Shown: piece after piece, positions 24,754-33,915 of the stretch | Layout: each line of letters starts with the position of its first letter | Numbering within the stretch: position 1 is the stretch's first letter | Source of the DNA: Ensifer sp. USDA 6670 | Lineage (GTDB): Bacteria > Pseudomonadota > Alphaproteobacteria > Rhizobiales > Rhizobiaceae | Assembly: GCA_000421085.1 (NCBI GenBank) | Contig: ATWE01000029.1 | Location: forward strand, 1 to 40,116 | Length of the DNA stretch: 40,116 nucleotides | Reading direction: 5' to 3' | The notes under the pieces: model-generated | The model's database searches: none | Seen by the model: the letters and a program-made list of their open reading frames with translations, nothing else | Told to the model about the DNA's origin: nothing | Program-made: the position numbers and the translations under genes

Positions 24754-25833
24754 TCACTGACCGAAGACGTGCGCCGACCCGGCATCAAATCTCAGCCAAA
24801 CCGCATCTCCCCGATTCAGTCCTGAGATCGCTTCATGACCGAAGGGAAGGCGGACGGACAGGACGTTGCCTTTGCGGGTCTTCGTGGCCACATGCACGTT
24901 GTTGCCAAGAAAGGTGATGTCGCTGACCGTGACCGGCAACCCGATGTCTGACTTCGTCTTTGACAACAATAGCCGCTCCGGCCTCAGCATAAGCGCTGCT
25001 TTGCTCCCCGAAGAAGCAGTCCCATGAAGCGGAATGTTCGAAACGGTCATGGAATCGCAAACAGCAATCTCGGCTCGGCCATTAACCGTAGAGACCACAT
25101 CGCAAGGGAGAAAATCACTGTCGCCGATAAACTCGGCCACGAACCGAGTAGCCGGGTTGGCGTATAGTTCCGGCCCTGTGCCGATCTGATCGATCACGCC
25201 CTTTGAGAAAACGGCGATGCGATCGGAAAGACGAAGTGCCTCCTCCTGGTCATGCGTGACATAGAGGATTGTGACTTCCGTCTGCTGGTGGATCCGGCGG
25301 ATTTCGTGCTGGATTTCCTCGCGCAGCTTTTTGTCGAGGGCAGAAAGCGGCTCATCCATCAGCAGCACTGGCGGGTCATAGGCGAGTGCGCGGGCCAAGG
25401 CCACGCGCTGTTGCTGGCCGCCGGACATCTGAGCGGGCTTACGGTCCTCAAAACCTTCCAACCGGACGAGCTTCAGCATCGCGCTCACCTTGGCGTCGAT
25501 CTCCACCTTCGGAAGGCGCCTGACCTTTAGCGGAAAGGCGATGTTCTCGCCGACGGACAGATGCGGAAACAGCGTATAGCGCTGGAACACCATGCCGATG
25601 TTGCGTTTGTGCGAAGGCGTCGCCAGCAGCGTTTCGCCATTTAGCAGGATGTCGCCGCGCGTCGGGTTCTCAAAACCGGCCAGAATGTAAAGCGTCGTGC
25701 TTTTTCCGGATCCCGAAGGGCCAAGAAAGGTCAGGAATTCCCCCTGTGCAACATCGAGAGTGACATCTTGCACGGCCGTTACCGGGCCATACTCCTTGCG
25801 GATGCCGCGGATCTGCAGGAAGGATCTATTCAT
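24754..25833 (-). CDS. ABC transporter ATP-binding protein (polyamine/Fe type, PotA-like)
   Basis: 359 residues. Walker A GPSGSGKST (38-46), Q-loop at MVFQ (81-84), signature MSGGQQQR (136-143), Walker B VLLMDEP (156-162), H-loop in YVTHDQEEA. A C-terminal TOBE regulatory domain follows (MLRPERLLLSK, then VSDITFLGNNVHV). ATG 25833 overlaps the permease stop (ATGA), so the open frame upstream of it is not used. Energises import by the two permeases next door. Confidence 0.94.
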   Translation of the reverse strand: MNRSFLQIRGIRKEYGPVTAVQDVTLDVAQGEFLTFLGPSGSGKSTTLYILAGFENPTRGDILLNGETLLATPSHKRNIGMVFQRYTLFPHLSVGENIAFPLKVRRLPKVEIDAKVSAMLKLVRLEGFEDRKPAQMSGGQQQRVALARALAYDPPVLLMDEPLSALDKKLREEIQHEIRRIHQQTEVTILYVTHDQEEALRLSDRIAVFSKGVIDQIGTGPELYANPATRFVAEFIGDSDFLPCDVVSTVNGRAEIAVCDSMTVSNIPLHGTASSGSKAALMLRPERLLLSKTKSDIGLPVTVSDITFLGNNVHVATKTRKGNVLSVRLPFGHEAISGLNRGDAVWLRFDAGSAHVFGQ

Positions 25834-26630
25834 GATTTTAATCCTTTGCGTACGATGGCGACGAGCACCATCAGAAGCACTGTCAAGAGGATGAGAAGCG
25901 TAGAGGCGGCGGCAACGACCGGCGTTAAATCCTGTCGCAACGTCGACCAAACCTTAACGGGAAGCGTCTGAAGCGTCGGGCTCGCCATGAAAATTGCGAC
26001 GACCACTTCGTCCCAAGAGGTGAGGAAGGAAAATATTGCCGCGGAGAAGACGCCGTGGCTGATGGCCGGCAGCGTCACACGGATTTTGGCTTCGAAAGGC
26101 GAAGCGCCGCACAGAACGGCGGCATCCTCAATCGATTTATCAAAGCCCTCGAGCGCATTGGTGATCGACAGGATTGAGAACGGCAGAGCCAGCACCAGAT
26201 GGGAAATGACGAAGCCGGTGAGGGTTCCATTGAGACCGATCTGCAGGAAGAAGGCGTATAACGCCACTGCTAGCACGACGACGGGCAGGATCATCGGCGT
26301 CAGGAATAGCGCCTTCAACGCTTCCCGAAACAAGAACCGCCCGCGGTTCAGACCGAAAGAAGTGACTAGACCGAGAAGAACCGACAGCACCGTAACGATG
26401 ATTGCAATGCGGAAGCTCGTCCAGGCGGAGTCCAGCCAACGGGGATCTTCGAGTAGCTCCTGGTACCATCTGAGCGTCCAAGCGGGCGGCGGGAATATCA
26501 GCCATTGCGACGAACCGAAGGAGAGTGCCGCTATGAATAGGATGGGGAGGAGCAAGAAGGCAGTTGTCAGCAACGTGATGCCGATGAGAACGAGCTTCCA
26601 CCAGCCCAGACGGTCGAAATTCAGGAGCAT
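25830..26630 (-). CDS. ABC transporter permease (PotC-like)
   Basis: 266 residues with about six membrane helices (LVLIGITLLTTAFLLLPILFI at the start; VVAAASTLLILLTVLLMVLV at the end). The EAA-type loop that docks the ATPase is AAVLCGASPFEAKIRVTLPAI (about 187-207). One base separates its ATG from the stop of the upstream permease; its own stop overlaps the ATPase start. Confidence 0.93.
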   Translation of the reverse strand: MLLNFDRLGWWKLVLIGITLLTTAFLLLPILFIAALSFGSSQWLIFPPPAWTLRWYQELLEDPRWLDSAWTSFRIAIIVTVLSVLLGLVTSFGLNRGRFLFREALKALFLTPMILPVVVLAVALYAFFLQIGLNGTLTGFVISHLVLALPFSILSITNALEGFDKSIEDAAVLCGASPFEAKIRVTLPAISHGVFSAAIFSFLTSWDEVVVAIFMASPTLQTLPVKVWSTLRQDLTPVVAAASTLLILLTVLLMVLVAIVRKGLKS

Positions 26631-26631
26631 G

Positions 26632-27507
26632 TCAGCGCCCTCCCATCCGGTTTGTGCCGAAGAAACGAAGCTGCACGGCGTACAGCGCCAGGGTCACGAC
26701 CAGCAGCACCAGGGCCGCCGCGCCGCCCATGCCCCAGTTGACGAGAGACTGGACGAACTGTGCGATGAGCTCCGCGAGCATCATGTTCGAAGTACCGCCG
26801 AGCAGCGCCGGCGTAACGAAGTAGCCGAGCGACATCACGAAGACCATAAGCGCACCTGCCGCCATGCCCGGCATTGCGAGCGGCAGCAGCACGCGCACGA
26901 GCGACTGCCAGCGATTGGCGCCACAAAGAGCAGCCGCCTGCAGGATGGCAGGATCGATCTTCCGGATGACGCCATAGAGCGGCAGGATGATGAAGGGCAA
27001 CATGATGTAGGTCATGCCGATCGTCACTCCCGTCAAGTTGTTGACGAGCGGAAGCGGCGTATCGATGAGCCCCATTCCAAGCAGCATCTTGTTGATGACA
27101 CCTGTGCGCTGAAGCAACACCATCCACGCGTAGGTACGCGCAAGAAGGTTCGTCCACATGGACAGAAGCAGAATGGCGAACACAATGGATGCCGCGCGGT
27201 TGGGCATGATGGCCAGTGCCCAGGCGACAGGAAAGCCAATTAGCAACGAGACAAGTGTGACGAGGCCAGAAACGATGAAGGTGTTTGCGAATATTCGCAG
27301 GTAGGTTGAGGAGCCCAGCAATTCGGCATAGTTGCCGAGACCCGGCACCGGCTCTGTGACGCTGCGCGTTAACAGCATGGCGACCGGCAGGACGAAGAAC
27401 AGGATCAGCAGTCCTAGGGCTGGCAATGTCAGATCAAAGTCGGTCAGCCGCCGGACCTGTGCAGGCGAATACGGTCTCCCACTCCCGGTTTCGGTCTGCG
27501 ATACCAT
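26632..27507 (-). CDS. ABC transporter permease (PotB-like)
   Basis: 291 residues, six predicted membrane helices starting LTLPALGLLILFFVLPVAML. The EAA loop is AAALCGANRWQSLVRVLLPLA (about 201-221). A strong GGGAGGAG lies before the ATG. It forms the heterodimeric channel with the following permease. A hairpin-forming stretch (tttccggctgccggagcgaccggaaga) in the 92-bp gap after the binding-protein gene may protect that mRNA. Confidence 0.93.
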   Translation of the reverse strand: MVSQTETGSGRPYSPAQVRRLTDFDLTLPALGLLILFFVLPVAMLLTRSVTEPVPGLGNYAELLGSSTYLRIFANTFIVSGLVTLVSLLIGFPVAWALAIMPNRAASIVFAILLLSMWTNLLARTYAWMVLLQRTGVINKMLLGMGLIDTPLPLVNNLTGVTIGMTYIMLPFIILPLYGVIRKIDPAILQAAALCGANRWQSLVRVLLPLAMPGMAAGALMVFVMSLGYFVTPALLGGTSNMMLAELIAQFVQSLVNWGMGGAAALVLLVVTLALYAVQLRFFGTNRMGGR

Positions 27508-27599
27508 AGTTTCTCCTCCCTAAACGCAAGGCGCGCCGCTTTCCGGCTGCCGGAGCGACCGGAAGAACGCCACAACGTCCTTCCAGCCGTTCCCAATGA

Positions 27600-28610
27600 T
27601 TACTTCGCCTGCCAGGCGTACCAGCGCTCGCCGATGGCATCGCGATTCTCGGCCCAATAGTTCATGTCCGCATTCACTTGGCTTGCAGTCTGCGCGTCCG
27701 GCAGGGTCTTCGCCAATTCCGGATCCATCATCTTAGGCGAATCCAAGTTGATCGGCGCGTATCCCGTGATCTTTGCAAGGTCGGCCTGAGCTTCTGCCGA
27801 TGTGGCGAGCGCAATGAACTGCATCGCCGCTTCCTTGTTCTTCGCGCCCTTGGGGACTACGAGAGCGTCGGCGGCGGTGATGTTCTGTTCCCAGGAAGTC
27901 TCGACATTGATGCCGCTTTGCGCGAGCGCCGTCATTCGGCCGTTCCAAACGCTACCGAAGGGCGCTTCGGCGGAGGCGAGGAGCTGTTGCGACTGCGCGC
28001 CGCCTGACCACCAGATGATATCGGACTTAATCGTGTCGAGCTTCTTGAAAGCGCGATCCAGATCGAGCGGATATAGTTGGTCGGCCGATACACCGTCGGC
28101 AAGCAGGGCGGCCTCGATGACACCCGGCGCGGACCACTTATAGAAGGCACGCATTCCTGGGAATTTCTGGGTGTCGAAGAGGTCCGCCCAGGTCTTCGGG
28201 CAGGCATCGACCGCATCCTTGTTGCAGCCGATGACGAAGGAATAATAGAAGCTGCCCACCGAATAGTCGGTGACGAAGCGCGGATCGAGCTTGGACTTGT
28301 CGATGACAGAGAAGTCGAGTTTCTCGAGGAGGCCCTTCTTGCCGGCCTGAGCGGCGTAATCGCCCTCGACGTCGACGACGTCCCAGGTGACGGCATTCGC
28401 CTCGACCATAGCCTTCAGCTTGCCGTAATCGGTCGGGCCATCCTGCAGCACGTTAATGCCCGTCTTTTCGGTAAATTTCTCGGCCCAGGCGATCTTCTGC
28501 GCGTCCTGCGTGGTCCCTCCCCAACTCGTGAAAACGAGATCGGCAGCCGTCGCCGGCATCGCTGTAGCAATCGTCGCGGCAGTGGCCGCCAAAACTAATA
28601 TCCTTTTCAT
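27600..28610 (-). CDS. ABC transporter periplasmic substrate-binding protein (spermidine/putrescine type)
   Basis: 336 residues from ATG 28610. A signal peptide (MKRILVLAATAATIATAMPA, likely cleaved after ATA) is followed by DLVFTSWGGTTQDAQKIAW and later YGKLKAMVEANAVTWDVVDVEGD, typical of PotD/PotF-like binding proteins. The longer frame upstream overlaps the previous gene and is rejected; AAGGGA sits before the chosen start. Substrate is unknown from sequence. The neighbours point to a small cationic or betaine compound such as trigonelline. Confidence 0.92.
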   Translation of the reverse strand: MKRILVLAATAATIATAMPATAADLVFTSWGGTTQDAQKIAWAEKFTEKTGINVLQDGPTDYGKLKAMVEANAVTWDVVDVEGDYAAQAGKKGLLEKLDFSVIDKSKLDPRFVTDYSVGSFYYSFVIGCNKDAVDACPKTWADLFDTQKFPGMRAFYKWSAPGVIEAALLADGVSADQLYPLDLDRAFKKLDTIKSDIIWWSGGAQSQQLLASAEAPFGSVWNGRMTALAQSGINVETSWEQNITAADALVVPKGAKNKEAAMQFIALATSAEAQADLAKITGYAPINLDSPKMMDPELAKTLPDAQTASQVNADMNYWAENRDAIGERWYAWQAK

Positions 28611-28647
28611 GTTCCCTTGCTCCGTGTTCCGGTTTTGCTTGGTTGTT

Positions 28648-28974
28648 CTAAGACGCGACGGCACCTGTCGGCGAAAATCGCGCCGCCTTCATGATCTTAT
28701 TTTCAGCGACTTCTATCAGGTCGCGTATCTTGGGAAGAAAATCCCGCCAGGCCGCATCGTTCATGAGTGCGGCTCGCCGACGCTCGCGCTCATCGAGGCT
28801 CGGATAAGCCCAGATGTGGACGACCTCGTTGATCGGCCCGATCTCGGAGAAGAAGTAGCCGACAAGTTCGCCGAGATGCTTCCTCTGGATAGCTATTCCT
28901 TCTTCCTCGACCACCTTCAGGTAGGTAGGGATCGAGCCATTCTTCAGCCGATAGGTGCGGATCTCGTAAAACAT
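28648..28974 (-). CDS. NIPSNAP family protein
   Basis: 108 residues from ATG 28974: MFYEIRTYRLKNGSIPTYLKVVEEEGI, then GYFFSEIGPINEVVHIWAYPSLDERERRR. This is the NIPSNAP ferredoxin-like fold, whose members often sit in catabolic operons without a proven role. A GTG at 28983 overlapping the dehydrogenase stop is an alternative start. The gene is coupled to the upstream aldehyde dehydrogenase. Confidence 0.85.
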   Translation of the reverse strand: MFYEIRTYRLKNGSIPTYLKVVEEEGIAIQRKHLGELVGYFFSEIGPINEVVHIWAYPSLDERERRRAALMNDAAWRDFLPKIRDLIEVAENKIMKAARFSPTGAVAS

Positions 28975-28979
28975 CACCG

Positions 28980-30443
28980 TCACCGCATCACGAAGGGATC
29001 AGGAATTGGATCGTCCGACGTCCTCAGCCAAACTGTCTTGGTCCGAGTATAGTCGAGCGCCGCCTCCAGGCCGCCTTCACGCCCGTGCCCCGAGAGCCCG
29101 AAGCCGCCGAAGGGCGCGACCGGGGAGACCGCCCGATAGGTATTGACCCAAACGATTCCCGCGCGAATTCCCTTCATGAGGCGGTGCGCTCGGGTGAGAT
29201 TCTGGGTGAAGACCCCGGCTGCAAGGCCGAAGCGGGAGTCGTTGGCGAGATGGAGAGCTTCAGCTTCTGTCTCGAAAGACAGAACCGAGAGCACAGGACC
29301 GAAGAATTCGTTTTCGAGGGACGGCGATGCGCTGCCGTCGCAATCGAGAATGGTCGGGCGATAATAGAACCCGGCGCCCTCCGGCGCCATGCCTCCGGTC
29401 ACCAGCTTCGCGCCAGCGGCCAGCGAGCGTGCGACAAGAGCCTTGACGTGGTTGGATTGGCGCTCCGTCGCGAGCGGACCCACCTCCGTCGACATCTCGA
29501 GCGGGCTGCCGATGCGAATCGTCTCTGCCTTGGCCTTAAGGATCTGCAAGAAGCGGTCCTTGACACTTTTCTCGACGATCAGCCGTGAGCCAGCCACGCA
29601 GCTCTGCCCGGTCGCGGCAAAGATCCCGGCGATCTGGGCATTGGCCGCACTTTCAAGATCAGCGTCGCCAAAGACGATGAAGGGCGATTTGCCGCCGAGC
29701 TCGAGCGAGATCGAGGCGAGATTTTCCGCTGAATTCCGTACTATGTTGCGCGCCGTTTCTGGCCCGCCAGTAAAGGCGATGTGATCGATCTGCGGATGGC
29801 GGCTGAGCGCCGCGCCGCATGACGGGCCAAAGCCCGCTATGATGTTGACGACGCCGGCAGGAAAGCCCGCCTGATGCACCAGCCGGGCGAACTCGAGAAG
29901 CGGCGCCGGCCCATCTTCCGAGGCCTTCACCACCATGGTGCACCCCGCCGCCAGTGCCGGACCGATCTTGACGGCCGAAAGGAAGAGCTGGCTGTTCCAG
30001 GGTACCACCATGGCCACGACGCCGATCGGCTCCCGGCGCAGCCAGACATCCATGTCCGGCTTGTCGATAGGCAGATGGGAGCCCTCGATCTTGTCGGCTA
30101 GTCCGGCATAGTAGCGATAGTAGTCGGCGACATAAGCGATCTGCGCCGATGTTTCGCGAATGATCTTGCCCGTGTCCCGGGTCTCCAACTCGGCAAGTCT
30201 TCCGGCATTCTCAACGACGAGATCGGCAAGCTTGTAGAGGAGCTTGCCTCTCTGCGTGGCGGTCAGTGTCGACCATGGCTGGTCGTGAAGGGCGATACGT
30301 GCAGCCTCGACGGCACGATTGACGTCCGCTTCCCGTGCCTCTGGCATCTCCGCCCAGACACGGCCGGTGGCGGGATCAATGCTTTCGAAGCGGGCTTCGC
30401 CGTCTGCGAATTCACCGTTGATGTAACACTGGAAGCGCTGCAT
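28980..30443 (-). CDS. Aldehyde dehydrogenase of the catabolic operon
   Basis: 487 residues. Catalytic N150 (VPWN), E248 (LELGGKSP) and C282 (GQSCVAGS) are present. It resembles betaine-aldehyde / hydroxymuconic-semialdehyde type dehydrogenases rather than GabD. ATG lies 5 bp after the stop of the monooxygenase gene, with GGAG upstream. If the operon degrades trigonelline, this would correspond to TgnC, which oxidises the ring-opened semialdehyde. Reaction is inferred. Confidence 0.92.
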   Translation of the reverse strand: MQRFQCYINGEFADGEARFESIDPATGRVWAEMPEAREADVNRAVEAARIALHDQPWSTLTATQRGKLLYKLADLVVENAGRLAELETRDTGKIIRETSAQIAYVADYYRYYAGLADKIEGSHLPIDKPDMDVWLRREPIGVVAMVVPWNSQLFLSAVKIGPALAAGCTMVVKASEDGPAPLLEFARLVHQAGFPAGVVNIIAGFGPSCGAALSRHPQIDHIAFTGGPETARNIVRNSAENLASISLELGGKSPFIVFGDADLESAANAQIAGIFAATGQSCVAGSRLIVEKSVKDRFLQILKAKAETIRIGSPLEMSTEVGPLATERQSNHVKALVARSLAAGAKLVTGGMAPEGAGFYYRPTILDCDGSASPSLENEFFGPVLSVLSFETEAEALHLANDSRFGLAAGVFTQNLTRAHRLMKGIRAGIVWVNTYRAVSPVAPFGGFGLSGHGREGGLEAALDYTRTKTVWLRTSDDPIPDPFVMR

Positions 30444-30448
30444 GTGCC

Positions 30449-31489
30449 CTACTCCGCAAATGCTGGCATGACATCGGCGATGAAGCGTTCGAGCGAAGCC
30501 TTCTTGCGCTCGAAGGTCATGCCTGTGTCGATCCAGAAGGAATATTCGTCATACCCCATTGCCTCGTAGCTCTTGATGCGGGCGATGACCTCGTCGGCTG
30601 CGCCGACGACATTGTTTCGTCGCATTGCCTCGCCTGAGAGCATGGCATTGGCGGCAATTTCCTCTTCCGGAATCCGATCGATTAGGCCTTGTCTGACCGG
30701 TCTTTCGTTCTTGAACCAGGCGAAGAAGTAATTGTAGTATACGCTCATCTCATGAGCTGCCTTCGCAATATCCGCCTCGTCGGAGCCGACATAGGTGTGC
30801 CGCAGCAGCATGATCTTCGGTCGCGGGACCTCTGGATCCTTGGCGCAGGCGTCGTTGAACCGTGCCATCAGGCTCCGGACCTCCTCGTCGTCCTGCCAGA
30901 GCGGCGTCACCTGCACATTGCAGCCGTTCGCAACGGCAAACTCGTGCGAGTTGGGGTCGCGCGCAGCAATCCATATCGGCGGATGGGGCTTCTGCAGCGG
31001 CTTCGGTGACGAGGTCGTGGCCGGAAACTTGAAGAACTCGCCGTCGTGGGCGTAATCACCCGCCCAGATCCCCTTCACCGCCGGAATGAGTTCGCGCATG
31101 CGCTGCCCAGCGTTCCAGGCGTCGAGGCCCGGCAGCAGCCGCTCGTACTCGAAGGAATAGGCGCCGCGGGCAATTCCGATGTCAAGGCGACCGTCGCAGA
31201 TCAGATCGGTCATTGCGGCTTCTCCCGCGAGCTTGATCGGATGCCAGAAGGGCGCGATCACCGTGCCGGTTCCAAGCCGCGCGGACTTAGTGCGGCGGGC
31301 AAGGTCGGCAATCGTTACGAAAGGATTCGGGGCAATAGTGAACTCCATTCCATGATGTTCACCGGTCCAGATCGCGTGCATGCCGCCTTTGTCGGCGATT
31401 TCGCAAAGCTTGATGAATTCTTCGTAAAGCGTCTTGTGGTCTTGCGAAGCATCCAGGCGCTCCATGTGAACGAAGAGTGAGAATTTCAT
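30449..31489 (-). CDS. Luciferase-like (LLM class) flavin-dependent monooxygenase
   Basis: 346 residues of the bacterial luciferase fold: MKFSLFVHMERLD, AIWTGEHHGMEFTIAPNP, RLGTGTVIAPFWHP, GRLDIGIARGAYSFEYE and PIWIAARDPNSHEFAV. It would use reduced flavin and O2, supplied by the adjacent flavin reductase, to hydroxylate or cleave an N-heterocycle. The ATG overlaps the reductase stop by four bases. It would correspond to the oxygenase TgnB in the trigonelline pathway. Fold is certain, substrate inferred. Confidence 0.92.
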   Translation of the reverse strand: MKFSLFVHMERLDASQDHKTLYEEFIKLCEIADKGGMHAIWTGEHHGMEFTIAPNPFVTIADLARRTKSARLGTGTVIAPFWHPIKLAGEAAMTDLICDGRLDIGIARGAYSFEYERLLPGLDAWNAGQRMRELIPAVKGIWAGDYAHDGEFFKFPATTSSPKPLQKPHPPIWIAARDPNSHEFAVANGCNVQVTPLWQDDEEVRSLMARFNDACAKDPEVPRPKIMLLRHTYVGSDEADIAKAAHEMSVYYNYFFAWFKNERPVRQGLIDRIPEEEIAANAMLSGEAMRRNNVVGAADEVIARIKSYEAMGYDEYSFWIDTGMTFERKKASLERFIADVMPAFAE

Positions 31490-32421
31490 GAGTGTGCGTC
31501 CTTCTTCGCGATCGGATGGACCGTGCCGCCGGTCTCGTCGCCGAAATACATGCCGAAATTGCCGATAGAGCTTTCGAGTACGAAACGATTGATGATATCG
31601 GCGGTCGCGCTGCTGCTGAACTTGGCCGCAGCGAGCTCCGCCGGCCTGAGAAACCGGCCTTGTCGTGGTGCACCGTCGCTGGCCAGCGCGTGGTAAACGA
31701 TGTTTTGACGACCATCGCTCTTATCCTCGTAGACCGAGTAGAGAAATCCGATGGTGACGTTCAGCCCGGTCAGTTGTTCGAGATAGGCGGCAAGCGTGCG
31801 CGCAGGATCGCCGCCTTCGACGGTGCAATTCGGAAGCGACAGGGCTTCATTGCCCGCCAGAAATACCGCGCCGTGCTGTTCGAGCACCGCACCGAGACGA
31901 ATTTCTCCCTCAACGGCAGCGGAAACCGCCTTTCCTGCCAACCTCGGCGTGAAGTAGCCGCCCCGGGCGTAACCCAGGCCATTGAGGCCGCTGTTTTCGA
32001 AGGCGGTAACGCGACCAATTAGGATGACATGATCACCCGCCTCGATGATGTCCTGCATCGAACACTCGAACCAGGCCGCCACATCTGAGAATATCGGGCA
32101 GCCGTCCCGGCCAAGCCGCCAGTCGACCGCTGCAAACCGATCCTCCACGGGGCGGGCAAATGTATTCGAGACGTCTTTTTGCGTTTCGGACAAGACGTTG
32201 ATGGCGAAACGCCCTGCCGAAGTCATCGATTCATAATTGCGCGAGCTCTTGGCAAGGCAAACGAGCAGCAGCGGCGGATCCAATGAGACGGACGTAAAGG
32301 AATTGGCCGTAAAGCCGATTGGCTTGCCTGCCGCATCGCTCGCCGTCACCACCGTCACTCCGGTTGCGAATGCGCCGAACGCGTCTCGCAAGGCTCTCGG
32401 GTCGAAAACTTCCGCAGTCAT
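31486..32421 (-). CDS. Flavin reductase with C-terminal extension
   Basis: 311 residues from ATG 32421. Residues 1-165 are a flavin-reductase-like (HpaC/RutF type) domain: LRDAFGAFATGVTVVTA, GFTANSFTSVSLDPPLLLVCL and FAINVLSETQKDVSN. The last 145 residues (EGEIRLGAVLEQHGAVFLAGN, AAYLEQLTGLNVTIGFLYSVY) look like a NUDIX-like domain. Start overlaps the hydrolase stop (ATGA); upstream open frame rejected. It supplies reduced FMN to the monooxygenase; counterpart of TgnA by context. Confidence 0.9.
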   Translation of the reverse strand: MTAEVFDPRALRDAFGAFATGVTVVTASDAAGKPIGFTANSFTSVSLDPPLLLVCLAKSSRNYESMTSAGRFAINVLSETQKDVSNTFARPVEDRFAAVDWRLGRDGCPIFSDVAAWFECSMQDIIEAGDHVILIGRVTAFENSGLNGLGYARGGYFTPRLAGKAVSAAVEGEIRLGAVLEQHGAVFLAGNEALSLPNCTVEGGDPARTLAAYLEQLTGLNVTIGFLYSVYEDKSDGRQNIVYHALASDGAPRQGRFLRPAELAAAKFSSSATADIINRFVLESSIGNFGMYFGDETGGTVHPIAKKDAHS

Positions 32422-33251
32422 CTCGGTTTCTCCCTGGAAGTCAGCCATTCGGACATCAGCGCGTTGACGATCTCGGGGGCGGTCAGATTGACCATATGTC
32501 TGTGACCATCGACAATGCGCGCCCACCCCTTTGGCGTCACAGACGCCATCTGTTTGGCCATTTCCGGTGTCGAATTCGGATCTCCCGAGCCCGTTAGGAA
32601 GAGAGCCGGGCATTCGACGGACGGCCAGCAGTCTGCATAGATCTCATCGCCCCCCGCAAAGGCGGCATAGGCAATCGCGTATCCTTCCGGATCGACCATC
32701 TCCAACCATGTTCGTGTTAGTTCTCGAGCACGTTGGCTCTCCGGATCCTCGCCGAACCACCGCTCCAAAGGCCCTTCCGCGTCGACCCCGTTTTCACGGA
32801 TAGCTTCAGCGCGCGCCAGGACTGCAGCTTTCGCCGCGGCGTCGCGGCGATAAACGCCGTTGAGATAAGCGACACGAGTGATCCGGTCGGAAAATGTTGC
32901 AACCGCGCCTCCGGAAATAAGTGCACCCATCGAATGTCCGGCGATACTTGCCCGTGCGATGCTCAGGTCTTCCAGAAAGCAGCCAAACCAAGCAACGTAA
33001 TCCCGCACCGTGCTGCCCGCCGGGATTTTTTCGCTTGCGCCATGCCCCGGCATGTCTAATGCGAAAACCCGGTGGGTTTTTGCGAAAGCCTCGATTTGTG
33101 GCGCCCAAGCCTCTAGGCGCATACCGACGCCGTGAATGAGGATTACCGTCTCGCCATCGCCGGCTTCGAAGTAGGCGGTGCCGCGCGCAGTGGTCTTGCG
33201 CGGAAGGGAGGCGCCGCCCTCCCCGGGTGTGTGTGATGTAACCGTTTGCAT
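32418..33251 (-). CDS. Alpha/beta hydrolase
   Basis: 277 residues from ATG 33251 (GGTGG 8 bases upstream; GTG 33263 is an alternative). Oxyanion hole HGVGMRLEAW (about 40-49), nucleophile S107 in AGHSMGAL, acid probably in LTGSGDPNSTP, His in DGHRHMV near 250. It could cleave an amide, ester or C-C bond of the ring-opened intermediate; TgnD is the hydrolase in the trigonelline pathway. Second gene of the operon. Confidence 0.9.
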   Translation of the reverse strand: MQTVTSHTPGEGGASLPRKTTARGTAYFEAGDGETVILIHGVGMRLEAWAPQIEAFAKTHRVFALDMPGHGASEKIPAGSTVRDYVAWFGCFLEDLSIARASIAGHSMGALISGGAVATFSDRITRVAYLNGVYRRDAAAKAAVLARAEAIRENGVDAEGPLERWFGEDPESQRARELTRTWLEMVDPEGYAIAYAAFAGGDEIYADCWPSVECPALFLTGSGDPNSTPEMAKQMASVTPKGWARIVDGHRHMVNLTAPEIVNALMSEWLTSREKPR

Positions 33252-33269
33252 CGAGGTGTCCACCGCCGC

Positions 33270-33872
33270 TCAGACGCCGGCCGGATTGGTGACATCTTGC
33301 CCAAGCTCCTTCAAATCCTGGTAACGGTCGCCGATCCGGTGATGAGGACGTCCGCCAGTCGAGGCGCCGAGGGCCACCACAATTTCATCGGCGGCTGGGG
33401 CATCGGGTACTGCGGTCTGGATCGTCAGGTAGTGCGAACGGCGCCCCTCATCGTTCTTGTCCATCAGGGGGATCATGATGGGGGCATTGGCAGGGCCGCG
33501 CGTATTGCAGAAGGCCAGGTATGATTTGGCGCCAACCGCTTGGCGATAGTAATTGCCGAAACGCAAGGTATGGATGAGCGCCGAGGCGTGCTCGATTTCG
33601 CCATCGATCCCCACCACGGCGGCTTTTCCATAAGCTTCAACCGCCTCGGCGGATCCAACGGCATCAATGATCATCCTGGTTAGAAGCTCGCCCAGTACTG
33701 GTGCCGCCCTGTGAATCTCCGGCCTCAGATCTTCGACGAAGCCGCGCCCAGCCCACGGATTTTTCACCACCGCCACCGCCGAAAACAGCTTTAACGGCTG
33801 AGGGGCGGCTTTCCCGCCCTCGCTCAGGGTCGTTTCCATCTGGAGCAGAGTCTTGCGGATCTGAACGGGCAT
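33270..33872 (-). CDS. AA_synth (DUF1185) family protein
   Basis: 200 residues. VQIRKTLLQMETTLSEGG, AVVKNPWAGRGFVEDLRPEI and AVVGIDGEIEHASALIHTLRFGNYYRQA are hallmarks of the amino-acid-synthesis family (formerly DUF1185), which has no settled activity. AGGAAGGA lies 7 bases before the ATG. It is the first gene of the catabolic operon, downstream of the putative operator at 33904. Confidence 0.88.
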   Translation of the reverse strand: MPVQIRKTLLQMETTLSEGGKAAPQPLKLFSAVAVVKNPWAGRGFVEDLRPEIHRAAPVLGELLTRMIIDAVGSAEAVEAYGKAAVVGIDGEIEHASALIHTLRFGNYYRQAVGAKSYLAFCNTRGPANAPIMIPLMDKNDEGRRSHYLTIQTAVPDAPAADEIVVALGASTGGRPHHRIGDRYQDLKELGQDVTNPAGV

Positions 33873-33903
33873 TGGACATCCTTCCTGTGAGCTACTTGGT
33901 GTT

Positions 33904-33915
33904 ATGGTATTCCAT
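33904..33915. promoter_or_regulatory. Candidate GntR operator before the catabolic operon
   Basis: ATGGTATTCCAT, an inverted repeat (ATGG / CCAT) about 30 bp upstream of the first gene of the operon. The length and A/T centre suit an FCD-type GntR regulator. It differs from the palindrome before gntR, so the assignment is tentative. Confidence 0.35.

Noticed and set aside
25834..25950. Longer N-terminus for the ABC ATPase
   Set aside because: The extra 39 codons overlap the permease gene in another frame. The ATG at 25833 starts the conserved fold and overlaps the permease stop as ATGA.
25987..27243. 418-codon plus-strand open frame
   Set aside because: Lies antisense to the two ABC permease genes, has a very Arg/His-rich composition and no family resemblance. 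The permeases account for the DNA.
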